Source: Mytilus trossulus (lineage: Eukaryota > Mollusca > Bivalvia > Mytilida > Mytilidae). Taken from it: DNA of 64,000 nt. The translations under genes were made by a program, and so were the position numbers. The stretch spans positions 64,664,457 through 64,728,456 of the forward strand of contig NC_086374.1 of the NCBI RefSeq assembly GCF_036588685.1, read 5' to 3'. Under the pieces are notes generated by a model that saw only the letters and a program-made list of their open reading frames with translations, made no database searches and was not told the origin of the DNA. Of the stretch, positions 1 to 19,817 are shown piece by piece (positions within the stretch are counted from its first letter, which is position 1; each line of letters starts with the position of its first letter).

Positions 1-59
1 CAATGATAATGACTGATTAACAAATAATGTGATGTTTTATGATTGTTAAGGCCGTAGTT

Positions 60-450
60 CTTTCTAACCAACATTTTGTTAACGTTGTGTCGCGTTTGTT
101 GTTGTTTTCTAAACGCTACAAAAGTAGAAAAAAATGCAACGTTTGATGAGTCTTTACTGTCAGACCCTGTTTGAACTTTCAATAATGCATGCACATGTTG
201 TAAACATACGTTTTACAAACGTAATAACAAATACTTCGATTAATCAGGTTGATGTCAGAAACAAATGTAGCGTTTGTACTAACAAACGACAAAAGACAAA
301 CTGCAGACATATTTCTAGTGTTTGCATAGTTTGTCAAAGTTTGTGTAAACTTTGCAAACGTATGTTTGAAGAAATGACCATAACATGTGCGCGCCAAGCC
401 GTTTGCATCGTTTTTGTTAGAAAGAAATGCACCCTAAATATGCCGCTATC
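60..450. repeat. CGTTT/AAACG-rich region
   Basis: Repeated short words (CGTTT, AAACG, TTTGTAC, CAAACG) occur in both orientations, including ACGTTTTACAAACGT. It resembles the 9130-9560 region in style. The 120-codon plus frame across it has no domain I recognise. I see nothing further from 450 to about 1720. Confidence 0.35.
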
Positions 451-1719
451 CAACAATGATGCATGTAGACTTTGTTTGGATTTCATGCGATTCTAAAATT
501 TTTATTTATGCATATCTGTTTACACATGTTATATGCAGAATAATTTTTAATTGGTGTTACATGGGAGATATTTGCATTATTTTATGCACCAAATACAAAA
601 CGTCAAGACTACAATACTTTTGGCTTTCCAATGTTTTGGTTTGCAGCCTACCTAATCCATGCCATACGTTGTTTAAATCCTGGTGCTATTCTTATATTTA
701 TATTCTCTCAATTTTAAACTTTGTATGTATTTATGTCTTATAATAACTCTGTATATGTGTATATATTTGTACTTTTTACAAATTGTGACTGGAGAGTTGT
801 CACATTGGCACAGTTGCGGATTCAGTTTCTTTTATTTTTGTACATGCAATTAATTATTACTCACTAAAACAAGAAAAGCAAAACAGGACCACACAAACAC
901 TGTAAATATTTGTCTGTAGGCTTTGTCGGTCTTCAGTTTTCCGTAGAGTTTAAAAGCTGAATCTGAACAAATCCTCATTTTGAATCGCAAGTTTGTTCCT
1001 ACAGTGAATAAAACTTTATATGTTAGAGTAATGAAGTAATTTATCAGAGATCATACTTTATGGAAAAAACAAATACCAAATGGTTTCTTTTGTGTGGTTC
1101 TTTTTATCTAACCTTCGTCTACTTTTAATAGTACTACTAACAAAATTATCCATGCAGCCACATACAAAGGAATGTGTTCTTGCTCAACATTATTATACCA
1201 CTAACCAACGAATGAATCAATCACTCAAGTTATCAATCCAGAAGTTCATGTATAGATGATGGATGGACGTGTTTGCAACAGCGAAATAGTATTCAAACAT
1301 TAAAGATAGTTTTAATTGCTTGTTCACAACATTGGTGTGCATGTAGCTAAAACAAATCGATATTGATGTTTCCAACTTGACGTTTAGATGAACATTTAAT
1401 ATCATCTTTTGCATATCAATCGGTTGGTACTCTGTATATCTCTTGTCAAATATAGCTCATCAACTGTTTTCATTTTTTACAGAAAAATGTCACTAAAATC
1501 CATTCGACAAAATAGTTAAGACAGGTACATCGTTTCTATTGAGGATACTATGCTCCTTTATCATTTTTAGTCTTGAGACTGAAGTGAGAAAATGACAGTC
1601 GTGTGCTGAATGGTCAAAGCAGTGCAAAAAAAGTTTTATTTGAAGCCATCAATAACGAATATTGAATATTTAACTATGCTGACATTCACGTAAATGGTGA
1701 AGCTGAAATCATCCCTTTG

Positions 1720-2125
1720 TAATTTTTACGGACTCCATCACGAGTTGGTTGACTGGCCGTCTGTTATTGAATAACAGTTTCACAGATTATATCGGATATG
1801 TTTCTTACGTCGTTACTACAATCCCTTCCCTTTTTATGAATGTAACCTACCAAATTAGACTATTTACCGGGTTTATAATAACACGAGCCACATGTGGAGC
1901 AGGATATGCTCCGGATCACCTGAAATTACTCCAAGTTTTTGGTGGGGTTCGTGTTGCTAAGTCTTTAGTTTTCTATTTTGTTTCTTGTGTACTATTATTT
2001 GTCTGTTTGTCTTTTTCATTTTACGCCATGACGTTGTCAATTTATTTTCGATTTATGAGTTTGACTGTTCCTCTGGTATCTTTCGTCCCTCTTTTACGTT
2101 CCGATGAATATTCGGTACAGTACAC
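1720..2125 (+). repeat. 5'-truncated reverse-transcriptase element, 3' end
   Basis: Starts with a few decayed codons resembling the C-terminus of the RT protein family seen at 58.6 and 62-64 kb (a HELVD-like word), then a 3' untranslated block ending CTGGTATCTTTCGTCCCTC. The same block recurs at 52970-53310. The frame across it is not a gene. Confidence 0.7.
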
Positions 2126-2539
2126 ACGATGAATTTACAGGACACTATCAGTTACAGGTAGATATGTGCTTTTTTTTTCTATAATTGGTTACCTTTAATA
2201 TGAAAATAATATTCAATTAATTTAATTCAAGCCAAATGTTGTGCCTGAAACAAGGACATTATTATGTATGTTTGTTATGAATACTTGACCTGAACTCACA
2301 AAGATATATATATATGTATATGACGAAAAAATAATAGCATATTCCATCGAAATCGAAGTTCAACTTTGTCAATTAAACTCTAATGTTCCTGTTGCTCTTT
2401 GAACAAAAACACGCCAATTACCTATAACTGTGGTTGATGCTATTCAGTACCTCAACGCCTTAGACGAAATTTATCATTACACAATTTCAGAACTATGCCT
2501 CCCTTTAGTAAATTTCTGAATGAGGTAAATAGTTTAACC

Positions 2540-3960
2540 TATTACATGTGCATTTAGGTGAAATTCAAATATCGTTTAGACATATTTTGAGACTTCTGGT
2601 GTCGTTTTTTCCCTATTTTAAGATCACACTAAAAATAGACAAGTTATTTTACCACGAAGTTTGTTTTAATTTGGTTTAAGTTAATTATGCTACAAAGAAC
2701 TTCATATCTCCGTTGAAATATGAAATCTGTAATGGAGACCGCGATTGAATAAGTCTATACGTACCTGAAATGTGAAACTTTTAAAACGTTTTCCCGAATA
2801 CATATCGTTGTCTTAGGTTATATAAAGTACTTCACAATGAATAAATGAATTTTATATGACCATTTCATCATCTGAAGTAATATGGGCGTAATATTCATGA
2901 TAGTGCAATAAATTGCAAATCTGTATACAATAAAGGTTATTTTATAGAAGGTTTAAAAAACATGGACAATTTCCTGTATTTTTTTCTCTAGTTAACGTCA
3001 GAAAATTGATGAAAGGTTTTCGAAAAATTAAGTTGTTTTTTTATCCCAGGAATAGATTACCGTAGCGGTATTTGGCACAACCTTCTTGGAATTTTGGTTC
3101 CTCAACGCTCTTAAACGTTGTACTTTTTTACTTTTTTGATCTGAGCGTCACTGATTAGTCTTATTTAGACGAAACGCGCGTCTGGTTTATTCTAACTTGC
3201 ATGTGAATGATGTTTTGGTAAATTTTAGATACATATCAAACGCTACATAAAATCACACAATCAATAACATGTAAATAGTTGATGATTTCTAGCCGACAGA
3301 TGAAAACCTAAATATATAGAAATAATATTTTATAAATTGTATGATTCTCAAGAGCTTTTCTGTATTTAACTTCTTCAGAACTGCTAAGACCTATATTGAA
3401 AGCTATAGAGGCAAAAGCAGATTCATCAATGGAGAGATATGTGGCTAAAATTGGACCGAAAACTGATATGTTTAATGTCCATTTAATTTTCAATTTACTC
3501 TTTGAAGAGCGGAAACAAGATGTCTTAACACACATCAATTACCCGTATCAGTAGATATTAGCAATACAAAATTTAATTTTGATGACTTGAATATTTTATA
3601 ATTTTCATTAAAAACAATTGGAAACAATATATTTCATATAATCATTGAAATATGAAATTCGCATTGGAGAACGAAGAATATTCAAATTCATAGATCGAAA
3701 ACAAACTCTTAAACATCAGCAATTTGTTTTTATATATTTTTACATAATGTTAAATGCTAATGTTAACGATGTCTCAATGATATTACTATTTCATCATCTG
3801 TAGTAATAGAGATTAACTGTTCATGACGGTGCAAATGATTTCAAATAAGTATAAATCAAGGTCATTTGATATGAATTGTAAAATAAGTAAGTCGTAAAAT
3901 TAAAGGAAACATTTCTTGTACATGTTTCTAACACCGGGTTAAATTATGACAGGTAAACTT
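2540..3960 (+). repeat. Diverged tandem duplication of about 0.94 kb
   Basis: Words around 2700-2960 (ATTTCATCATCTGAAGTAAT, a TTCATGATAGTGCAA-like word) recur in order in 3640-3900 (ATTTCATCATCTGTAGTAAT, TTCATGACGGTGCAA). A different dispersed repeat lies between them at 3056-3200. No coding signal was found. Confidence 0.45.
3056..3200 (+). repeat. Mussel short interspersed repeat (GCGTCACTGATGAGTC family), copy 1
   Basis: Contains the family core: a GGTTCCTCAACGCTCTT-like stretch, GAGCGTCACTGATTAGTC, then GACGAAACGCGCGTCTGG. Other copies: 15028-15165, 16089-16282, 45965-46130, 46423-46607, 54800-54943, 56955-57140. Confidence 0.75.
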
Positions 3961-4059
3961 AATTTATGTATAAAGAATAATAAGCTTTATGGTTTTTCAA
4001 ATTATAATACATAAAATAACAACAGTAATGTATCTGTAACTAACCTACATAGCTTCATT

Positions 4060-4260
4060 CCAATTGTCGTAGCTACAATCCTGTCCTCCTTAAAGTTTCC
4101 TCAATGCTTACATCACCGAATGTGTACTTATTTTCAGCAACATGACTAGTGTCACATGCAAATCTCCTTTCCCTTCCGCAGCACATGCGAATAATTCCAG
4201 ATTCTGGTAGTTTCGTGTTGCCCAGTATTTAGTTTCCTCTGTATTGTTTTGTGAAATAGT
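4060..4260 (+). repeat. Decayed 3' fragment of reverse-transcriptase element
   Basis: Partial matches to the untranslated block at 1800-2000: GTCGTAGCTACAATCCTGTC and later GTTTCGTGTTGCCCAGTATT. Poorly preserved. The 104-codon frame at 4244-4558 begins at its end and has no domain I recognise. I see nothing else between 4560 and 5330. Confidence 0.4.
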
Positions 4261-5329
4261 TTGTTGTTCCTTCGTTTTCTGTCATAATTTTTTTCAGTTT
4301 CTTTTATGTCCCCTTAGTATCTTCTACGTTTTCACTAAAGATAATTTTATCCAGAAAATCCGTCTTTCTAATATTTTGCAAAAGTTTTTAAAGTTTTCAG
4401 CTATGTTTATACATATTGTTTTGGCGTTCCAGTTCATGAATCATTTTACAATTTGTGTTGCACGCACTTGTAAAGTTTCCTCACCTATCCATGTTTATTT
4501 GAGACTGGTCTGTAAAATATTCGAGTATTGTCAATTTGAATTTTGTAAATGTTATTAATAAAGGTGCTGTAACAATTTAATTCAGATACATATTTTCCAT
4601 TATTTACATAAGTGCAAAGACAGAGGTGCAATTTTGAATAGAAACCTCTCTTTTGTGTCAATATAATTTAACCAAACTAACAAATTGTGACTCAAATGAT
4701 ACAGTGTAAATGCCTATCAAGTTACAGTAAAATTATAATGAGAAAAAGTCAAGTCTATGCCAAGGCATATGTCAACATTTATCTAACAGTTTAAATAACC
4801 CAACATCATGACCTTACATACTATTTACCTGTAGTCTGTGAAATCTTACATACTAACTAACATTCTAACTATCGTTTGAAACATCTTTGGTTGCTAAACC
4901 CCTCGTGTACAATATTTAACCGAAGTCGATTTATATTTGTGGTTTACGTACTGCTTGGTTTGAGGTTGTTCTTAGTTTTATATAGTTGATTGTATGTGAT
5001 TATTTGATGCACAATGAAATGTATTTCATATAAAATGACGGAACTGTGATATGAACTATCCACTCGAACTGGAATCCAAATGACTTGAATGTAAGCAGCA
5101 ACAGCTCACTATACGGCTCAACAATAATATTCCTTGATTTTTTGTTTTATTAGACATGGCATTATTAAATGGCTAATTTTGAATTTGTATGGACCCTTCT
5201 CAAAGACGAAAGTATCTTGCGCAGTTTTTAATTTTACTTCGAGCTATATCGGTGATGTTCTGTCACTAAAAAAAACCTGATTTCGATATGCGTTTACATC
5301 AAATATAACCCAGTGAAATTGTAATTAAG

Positions 5330-6080
5330 GATTATTTTGAAATTAGAAAGTCTGCTTCAAATCTTGATCTTTTCCTCGATATTAACACAGATGTACGACT
5401 TTAATCTTGAATTTATGACAAATGTGATGATTTCAAGTTTCCGATAGTCAATTTCTTATTTCTCACCAATAACTTACCAACTGCTCCATTGTATGGTATT
5501 TGCGTATCTCAATTAATACGTTACACTGGTGCAAGTTTACATTTTACAGACTTTTTTGACAGAGATATAATCCTTACACAAAAACCAAGCTCTAACAAAT
5601 TAATGAGTAAGAACGACTGAAATAGAACCTACATATGTTTTTAGTCAACATTATGAATTGGTTGACCGAAATAGTGTGTCGGTATGTTTTTCATCTTAAT
5701 GTCTTATGATTGTAAAAAAGTCGTCTGACTGTAATATTTCCGATTCTGCCGTATTCTCGATTGTCACATTTTTACTGAGTGTGAATTCGCACAGATGGTG
5801 ATGTATGCGTGGCAGGAAATGCGTTCCCTGTCGACTCAACTGGTCTCTCTCCTTTTGCAGCTCATGAGATTTCCAGTTTCACTTTTTTTTTTAACAATGA
5901 CGTATGTTTTCCTTATAGATTTACAGGAGTTTAGAATTATATGACGTTGGGTGTTAGTCGAAGTCAGGAGTCAATATGAGAGTTGTTGTCCATTCATTTG
6001 ATGTGTTTGAGCTTTTAATTGTGCCATTTGATTAAGTACTTTCCGTTTTGAATTTTCCTCGGAGTTCAGTATTTTTGTGA
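5330..6080 (+). pseudogene. Degenerate reverse-transcriptase C-terminus and 3' tail
   Basis: Fragmented plus-strand frames between 5340 and 5690 resemble the RT family's segments FPIVNF, YGxxxSQLIRYT and DFFDR, with stops and frame changes. The 3' block at 5930-6065 (TTTGATGTGTTTGAGCTTTT, ATTTTCCTCGGAGTTCAGTA) recurs at 47775-47890. Confidence 0.65.
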
Positions 6081-6408
6081 TTTTTTTTACTAGTATACTC
6101 TTTTTTATTCAAAGCTGATTTTCAGGTCTGTTTTCTGTTTAAAACTTCCTTTGTTAACCGAAAATTGTATTTTATTATACCCACTGAACATAGAACGTTT
6201 GTTACATAATAATTACATTAGATGTATGTTTCTTTATAATACGTTATTCTGATTGCTTAACTGAACATCACTTGTTATTCCTTAAGCAATTGCATTACAC
6301 AATAGCACTTATCATTCATGATAACACGTGGTCCAACAATAAAGTGAACATGTAAATTAAATATTTTTTTTTTATAAAATTCGTGTTTTCATGATCCTAG
6401 CTAAAAAA

Positions 6409-6583
6409 TGTAATTATAAGTATTGAATGCTTCATTTTGTAACTTCATATTGTTGTAAAAGCGTTGACCGTAAGCACATTTTTAGAGTGCTTCCGCGCTT
6501 CAAACAAAATATACTTCGGTCAACGCTTTTACACCCCAATGAAGTTACAAAAAGAAGCATTCAATTCTTAATTACTCTTTATA
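6409..6583. mobile_element. Hairpin MITE
   Basis: Two arms of about 60 bp are nearly perfect inverted repeats. The left arm (6409-6470) ends TGTAAAAGCGTTGACCG; the right arm (6517-6583) begins CGGTCAACGCTTTTACA. Both contain ATTGAATGCTTC or its complement. There is no coding capacity, so it is a non-autonomous foldback element. 6590-7388 is AT-rich 3' flank of the kinase gene. Confidence 0.8.
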
Positions 6584-7388
6584 CTCCAGCGAGTTAAGTT
6601 TATTTCCTAAATATAGTTACATAGCTACATTTTGTATAATGTTAATTTCATCATGGAACACTTTCTCCACAATCAGATGTCCATTAAGGCATGCAAATAA
6701 GTTTGACATTTTATCAACATTATTTAAGTTGCAGTATAAGAACAATATTAGGTCAATGTCATAAAAATATAAACTTTTTTGTACTGTCGCAAAACTGGGA
6801 AAGGGCTCGGTCCCCAATTCTCAACCTCATACAAACAAGTTTATATTTTTCTTTCATTTACCTAATATTGTATATTTGCCTTTAATGAATGATATGATGA
6901 TTGTTCTGGAATGTAATCATTTTTTTGAGTTGTAACTTGTAAGCGACTTGCAGATCAGCTAGATTTGGTTTGACAATATCTGAGTCACAACTTGATCGAT
7001 TTCAAATTCAAATGAGAATTTTCAATTGAACAGGTTTATATTTTTTTTTAACAATTATAGATCAATAAGCCATAATCAGTAACCGACACAAAACACCCAT
7101 AATTCACAACTGTAACTTTATTTTGTAATGCAAGAAAAAAAGATATATAGTTTTAATAAAATCTTATAAATACTTTCATGTATTTTATACCATTGGACTC
7201 AAAACGATTTTTTTTGGTTTAAGTTATCTTAGAGCCTTCGAGAATATCAAATTTAACATTTGTTTTACATTAATGATATTTTAAAAATATAAAAAATGAA
7301 CGCCCTCAATCTTTATCATCTCTTTCTGTCTTTTTCTGTCATTATTTCTCATAGACTTTCAAACTACAAAGTCTGTCCTTACATATCT

Positions 7389-14298
<6,910 letters not shown>

Positions 14299-14304
14299 TG
14301 TACT

Positions 14305-15663
14305 CTAAATAAAATGTATATCTATTATGTCATAATATTTTAAAAAGTTTACATGGGAGTTTTTCACAGTAATACTACTTCAAAGGCTGTCCGAGATAAA
14401 TAATGAAATCAAAGTTAACGCATGTATATTTATTGTTGCTAAACGTCAATTTGCAAATTCGGAAGAGATCAGATAAACATAGATAAGTTCGGAGGTTTTG
14501 AACTGACTGACCTTGAGAAAACGACAGCTAATGGAAAATTTGTCATTTAAAAAAGGGGGAAAAAGGGGGGTTCATAACAACATGTCATGAATTTGGGTTT
14601 TTTTTATTTACGAAAGAGATTGTCGTTTGGTTTACGAGAAGTTAAAAAATATTGCACTCTTCCAACATCTGTCTTATCATGACAATCCCGATCAGACAGC
14701 TAGTAATTTAAACGAATTTACAGATCACATGCGCTTGATGGTTACACTTTCAAATTTTTAATATATTTTCGCTGTGTTTTAGATTTTTTATTTAATTTTT
14801 CTTAATGATTCCATTTAAATTCTCTTTTTTAATGTGTCAATGAAATTTTGCATTGACATAATTTAAAGCGTTCTACAAGATAAAGTCTATTTGTATATAC
14901 TTGAATTAATGTCATGAAGAAAACAAGAAAACGATTATTTGAACGAAATGAAAAAGCATATTTACGGGGTGGTTCATAGCGGCAAGTGCTAGATTGACAA
15001 ATCTTGCCCTCCGTATCATTTTGACGTGTTTAACTTCGTACTTTGTTTGGCCTTTTTAACTTTTTTTCGATTCGCGCGTCACTGATGAGTCTTTTGTAGA
15101 CGAAAAGCGCGTCTGGCGTATATACAAAATTTAGTCCTGGTATCTATGATGAGTTTATTTAAATCTTGTTTCTATTCGTTCAACATCAAAACGTTCATAA
15201 CTCGCTCACAAGAGAAGGGGTGCACTGTCTGATTTACAAAGCTGGGTGATATATTCAGAATATTACATCGGATAACGGGAAATATTATCCAATCTCAACC
15301 CAGGAGAGTTTCAGCGTAGACGACTGGAAATACTGATCGAGGAATCAGAATCTTTCTTTTTTTTCTCTTTTGGAAACATAATTCAAACTGGGAATGTTTT
15401 AAACTGGATGGAAAAGCAACGTCAAAGATTTTGTTTGAGATACAGATACCCCATTCTATACTGAGTAACCTTAAACCAGATATACAATCAAACAATAAAT
15501 GACTTTATCTACTTTTATTTTCCATATGCGACGCATTTTAATTTATGAACTCAAATTGAAATATTTTAAGTATTCAAACTTTTCAGAAACAAAACGTACT
15601 TTAGATTGCATTATTGATCCCTAAACAGCATTCGAAATTATTGTCTTTTTGTATTGACTTACC
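14305..15663 (-). other. Probable leader intron of the B-box/kinase gene
   Basis: If the perfect minus-strand donor CAG/GTAAGT (exon end 15663) is used with the acceptor at 14306-14305, this is a 5' leader intron. It contains one short interspersed repeat (15028-15165). The 66-codon minus frame at 15295-15495 has no support. Confidence 0.4.
15028..15165 (+). repeat. Mussel short interspersed repeat, copy 2
   Basis: Contains TTTAACTTCGTACTTTG, GCGTCACTGATGAGTCTTTT, GACGAAAAGCGCGTCTGG and TCCTGGTATCTATGATGAG. Confidence 0.8.
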
Positions 15664-16360
15664 TGTTAGTTAGAATTATTGTTATTAAACTAAATAAGAA
15701 ATTATCTTTTTCTGTAAATATTGCAAGGGTCAAAAAGTATATCTTCCTTATGCAGAAATCATATGTCCATTTATTATCTAATCTTTAAAATTAACAAAAT
15801 AGACCTATTTATCTTGCATTGACACACCACTTTGTATTTTCAGAAAACTTATATTTAGTAGTTTGGTATAGACCGTTAGAAATATAAACTTGAGCCATAT
15901 AATATTATATTATATTTGCGTAGGTTTTTTGTAGAGGAACCTACATAGCATATAGTTCAGGTCAATATATTTTGTTGGTGTGACTGTCAGACCATTTTAG
16001 TTCTGCCGAGATGTCACAACTTAGCATTAAGTTTATATCAAAATAAGTAGATGTGGTAACATTGTCAATTTCAAGACAACTAAATAAAATCATCATAGAT
16101 ACCAGATTTCAAATTTTATATTTATGCCAGACACGCGTTTCGTCTACGAAAGACTCACCAGTGACACTCGATTCACAAAATGTTAAAATGCCAAATAAAG
16201 TAGGAAGTTGAAGAGCATTGAGGACCAAATATTCTTAACGTTTTGCCAAATACAGCTAAGGTAATCTATGCATACGGTAGATGTTATCCACCAGAGAAAA
16301 TGCTACAACAATAGCTAATTTAAGTCATTGGCTGGTAAGGATAGGAGAACATAATCGCCA
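15652..16360 (-). promoter_or_regulatory. Duplicated upstream block A, putative leader exon/promoter of the B-box/kinase gene
   Basis: 15652-15860, 15914-16083 and 16284-16360 are collinear with 22293-22500, 22947-23117 and 23287-23370. I estimate 80-90% identity by eye. A short repeat (16089-16282) has inserted in this copy only. Read on the minus strand, both copies keep a perfect donor CAG/GTAAGTCAATA and the word AAGTTTTCTGAAAATA. The promoter role is inferred from position. Confidence 0.5.
16089..16282 (-). repeat. Mussel short interspersed repeat, copy 3 (minus)
   Basis: Near full-length in reverse orientation: ATCATAGATACCAG, GACGCGTTTCGTCTACGAA-type words and AAGAGCATTGAGGACC. It interrupts duplicated block A. 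Confidence 0.8.
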
Positions 16361-17199
16361 AATAGGCTGAACTTTTACATCCGAACTGAAATGCAATGGC
16401 CATTTTTACAAAGCCAATAGAACAAATGGCTTCCTAAAACGAAATCCCAAATATAGACTCTTCTTATGTAAAGGAAAATGCATATAAAATAATTGTAGAC
16501 CTGTATAATTACAGAATATGCCAGTCAAGCATGGAATCCTTAAAATAAAACAGAGATTGACCGACTATAGATGGTCAACGAGCAGATATGTGTTGGACAA
16601 ACGCCGGCGTCATCATAACAATGATAATCACTCGAGTGTAAGCAAGATGCTAAATCACATCAGAATGAAGATATCTGGAACATAGGCGAAAAATGCAAGA
16701 CTCACCATGCTTTTCAAAATTGTAAATGAGTAAGTCGAAGTGACAATGGAAGGTCGTCTGATGTCACTAAAACCGGTGCAGGACGTGACGTCTATATTAC
16801 CATGACGTCCATAGGATGTATCGGTCATACTTTGTTCATGGTTTTTTTCTAATAAATGTTATATGGGTCATTGTCAAAAATGTGCAATTTTCAGTACTTC
16901 CGTGCTAATTTTGAAATTTCTAATGAGAAATGCAATTGTAAGTGTATAATCGAAAGTTCGTAGGATGTTTTAGTCAGAACATTAATATCAAACACGATTT
17001 ACATCTATTTTCATCAGATAAAAAGTCCGATGTTTGCATAATTTGTGTGCGTACAGTGTCAGAGTAACACATTTGAAATTATTTTTTTCCGATTTTCTGC
17101 TCTTCTTGATACATGAAAAAAGAAATTTTTTATAACGTTAATAATACCTCTAACGAAAACTCGAAGTGTCTTTATTTATATATGTAACATTTTATCTAC

Positions 17200-18960
17200 A
17201 TAAATCTAAATGCTCTTTCTGAGGTTATCTCTAGATTTAAGAGAATAGGAATTCGGTTAAAGAAACAGAAGTGTGTGTTTATGGCCGAAGAAATTGTTTC
17301 TTTGGGATTCTATGAAGTAGAGAGTAAATTTTAAGCGATCGATAAAGTCCGACAAACGTGACAGAATTGAAAGCATATCTGGGAATGTTGAACCATTATG
17401 ATAGATTCTTACCGAATTTGTTTCACTTGTTAAAGCCGCTACATGTCAAAACAGCTATTAAAATCCGCATCAGCACTTGTACAAATCGATCCGACAAAGA
17501 AAATTTATCTTAGCATGTGATGCATCTCCGTTTGGAGCAGGGGCCGTACTTTCGCATAAAATGGAAGACGCCAGTGACAAACCAAAAGCTTATACATCTC
17601 GAACACTTACATCAGCCAAGAAGAATTACTCCGTTCTTGAAATTGAGGGTTCAGGCCATTATATTTGGTATCAAGAAATTTCATCAATATTTGTATGGAC
17701 ACTTCGTTACAATCATAATCGATCAAAAGCCGCTATATGTTTATTTCGATAAGATAAACCTATACCGACAATGGCTGCATTTCAAATTCAAAAATGGGCA
17801 CTGACTTTAGCTGCATATACGGTTGAATATAAAGAAGGGAGTCTGAACGGTGATGCGGATGGACGAATTAGACTACCTCTGATAACAAACTGTGAAAAGA
17901 CACCAACGTTAGGTGATACTATATAATCAATGGAACATTTAGTCAAGTATGAAAGTTGATGCTAAACAAATTTGTAAAAAAAAAGTGTACACGCAATGAC
18001 ATAATACTGTTTATGGTGTTCACATACATTTTAAATGGGTGGCCGACAAAATGTCTAGTGAAGACATTAAACCGTATTATAGTCGAAATGATATTAGTTG
18101 AATTAAACTAAGGACATCCAGCAGTTACCAGAATGAAAATCTAGCAAAAAGCTATATATGGTGGCCGGGAATGGACAATAACTTGGAATTAACAACAGTT
18201 AATTGTTACAGTTGTACATCCTTGGGAATATCCGAGCCATTCGTGGTCGAGACTTCATATAGACTTTGCAGGAACAATCACGAATCATGGTTGATGCGTA
18301 TTCAAAGTCGATATACATACACGTCATAAATTCTACGGCATCCGAAGCTACGATTGCAAAACGTCAACAATCGTTTGCAACTCGTGGATTATGTGATCTC
18401 ATTATCAGGGATAATGGAGCTGCATTTACTAGTATGGAATTCGCCGATTATGTACCATCAAATGGAATTGAACATCGCACTTCGGGGATTAGTGGCGTGG
18501 CATCCAGCTAGTTACGGTTGTGCTGAACGAGTTGATCAAAGTTTCAAAGAAGAAATAAAGAAAATCAAAGAAAGAACTATCCAGGCAAAGAAGAACCGTT
18601 TTCTTTTCAACTACCGTATAACGCTACAAACAACGACACCATCAGAATTGCTGATTAAAAGGAAACTCAAATCACGGATAGATTTAGTTTTCATATCAAA
18701 TGGCGGATAGACGTGTCATACGAAGTCATATTGATCACATCAGAGTACGAAACGTCGATTGCACAAACAATGAAAATGAATAAAATGTGACAATGACAGT
18801 GAATTGATTGAAACAGAAATAACTTTACCGATAGGTACTGCTGAGACCGAACAACCAGAAAAATCGAGAAACATTCAAACTTGGCTGAACAAATGGAACC
18901 ACGCTTTTCGAAGAGAATAAGAAACGAACCATCGTATTTCAAGGATTTTGTGTTAAAATA
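17200..18960 (+). pseudogene. Ty3/gypsy retrotransposon pol remnant (RT end, RNase H, integrase)
   Basis: Three frames carry successive pieces of a Ty3/gypsy polyprotein. The end of the RT and its connection lie near 17200-17430. RNase H lies at 17480-17800 (LACDASPFGAGAVLSH, then TSRTLTSAKKNYS). Part of the integrase core lies at 18266-18680 (VDAYSKSIYIH, IIRDNGAAFTS), followed by a TTPSELLIKRKL-type C-terminal segment. Frameshifts and stops break it repeatedly. I found no clear LTRs. The 5' gag and most of the RT are missing or unrecognisable. Confidence 0.88.
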
Positions 18961-19817
18961 AATTGTTGATTTATACAGATCATAATAATCCTCACAACCA
19001 TGTGAAGTGCATTAAGTACTTCGCAGTGCATTTGTGTACAATTGGTAACTTTCGAGACATTTTTTTTATATGTATTTCATTTTACTGTGTTACTATGGTT
19101 ATCAAATCAGTTTATGATTATTATGACTTGTTACTTTATGTAAGTTTTGAATTACAGTTATATCATGTTTTAAGTTTAATTATGTGTTATTTTTAACAAT
19201 CGTCAATAGTTGAATATTGAAAATGCATTAGGCCATTTAACCAAAAAAAATATTTGTAAAAGTTAACAGAAATCATAGCTCAATGACAGCTAAGATTGGG
19301 CAGGATTTATTTATTATTATTTCCTACGACTAGTAATAAAAATTAATTTAATGTTTATAATGATTCCAACACAATATACTCTGGTCATTTTCCAAACTTT
19401 TGAAATTGTCTGTAACCATAAAGCTGATTTCACACAAAGTTTTTATACCAGGGCCTTTAAAAGTTTAAAATAAGATATGGGTTGTCTCATTGTGGAAGGC
19501 TGTACAGTGACCCATAGTTTTAAACATCCACATCCTCATCAAATATGCATAATCTTGTCTCCTCAATTTTGTGAAGAATATTTATATAAAGTAGGTACTC
19601 TATTTTGGTTGTTGTATTCAAAGTTACAAACACTTTCTCATTTTATATCTTAGTATGTTTTTTTTTATAGATTTTAACAGCTCTAATGTAAAGAGTTATA
19701 ATCAGTAAAAGTATACATAAAATAACAGATTTAAAGTCCAGGTCATCAAATAAAACAAAAGTGCAACATTTATCATGGAAGCCCAACATATATGTTATCT
19801 AATGACCGGTTTTGTGA
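18960..19817. other. AT-rich spacer
   Basis: Lies between the gypsy remnant and the 3' end of the BIR gene. Short frames only; I see no gene or clear repeat. Confidence 0.5.

Noticed and set aside
1749..2132. 127-codon plus frame as a gene
   Set aside because: The sequence is the 3' untranslated part of a reverse-transcriptase element and recurs at 52970-53310, where the frame is not kept.
17477..18710. Intact host-domesticated RNase H or integrase gene
   Set aside because: The pieces lie in different frames with stops between them, as expected of a dead retrotransposon.
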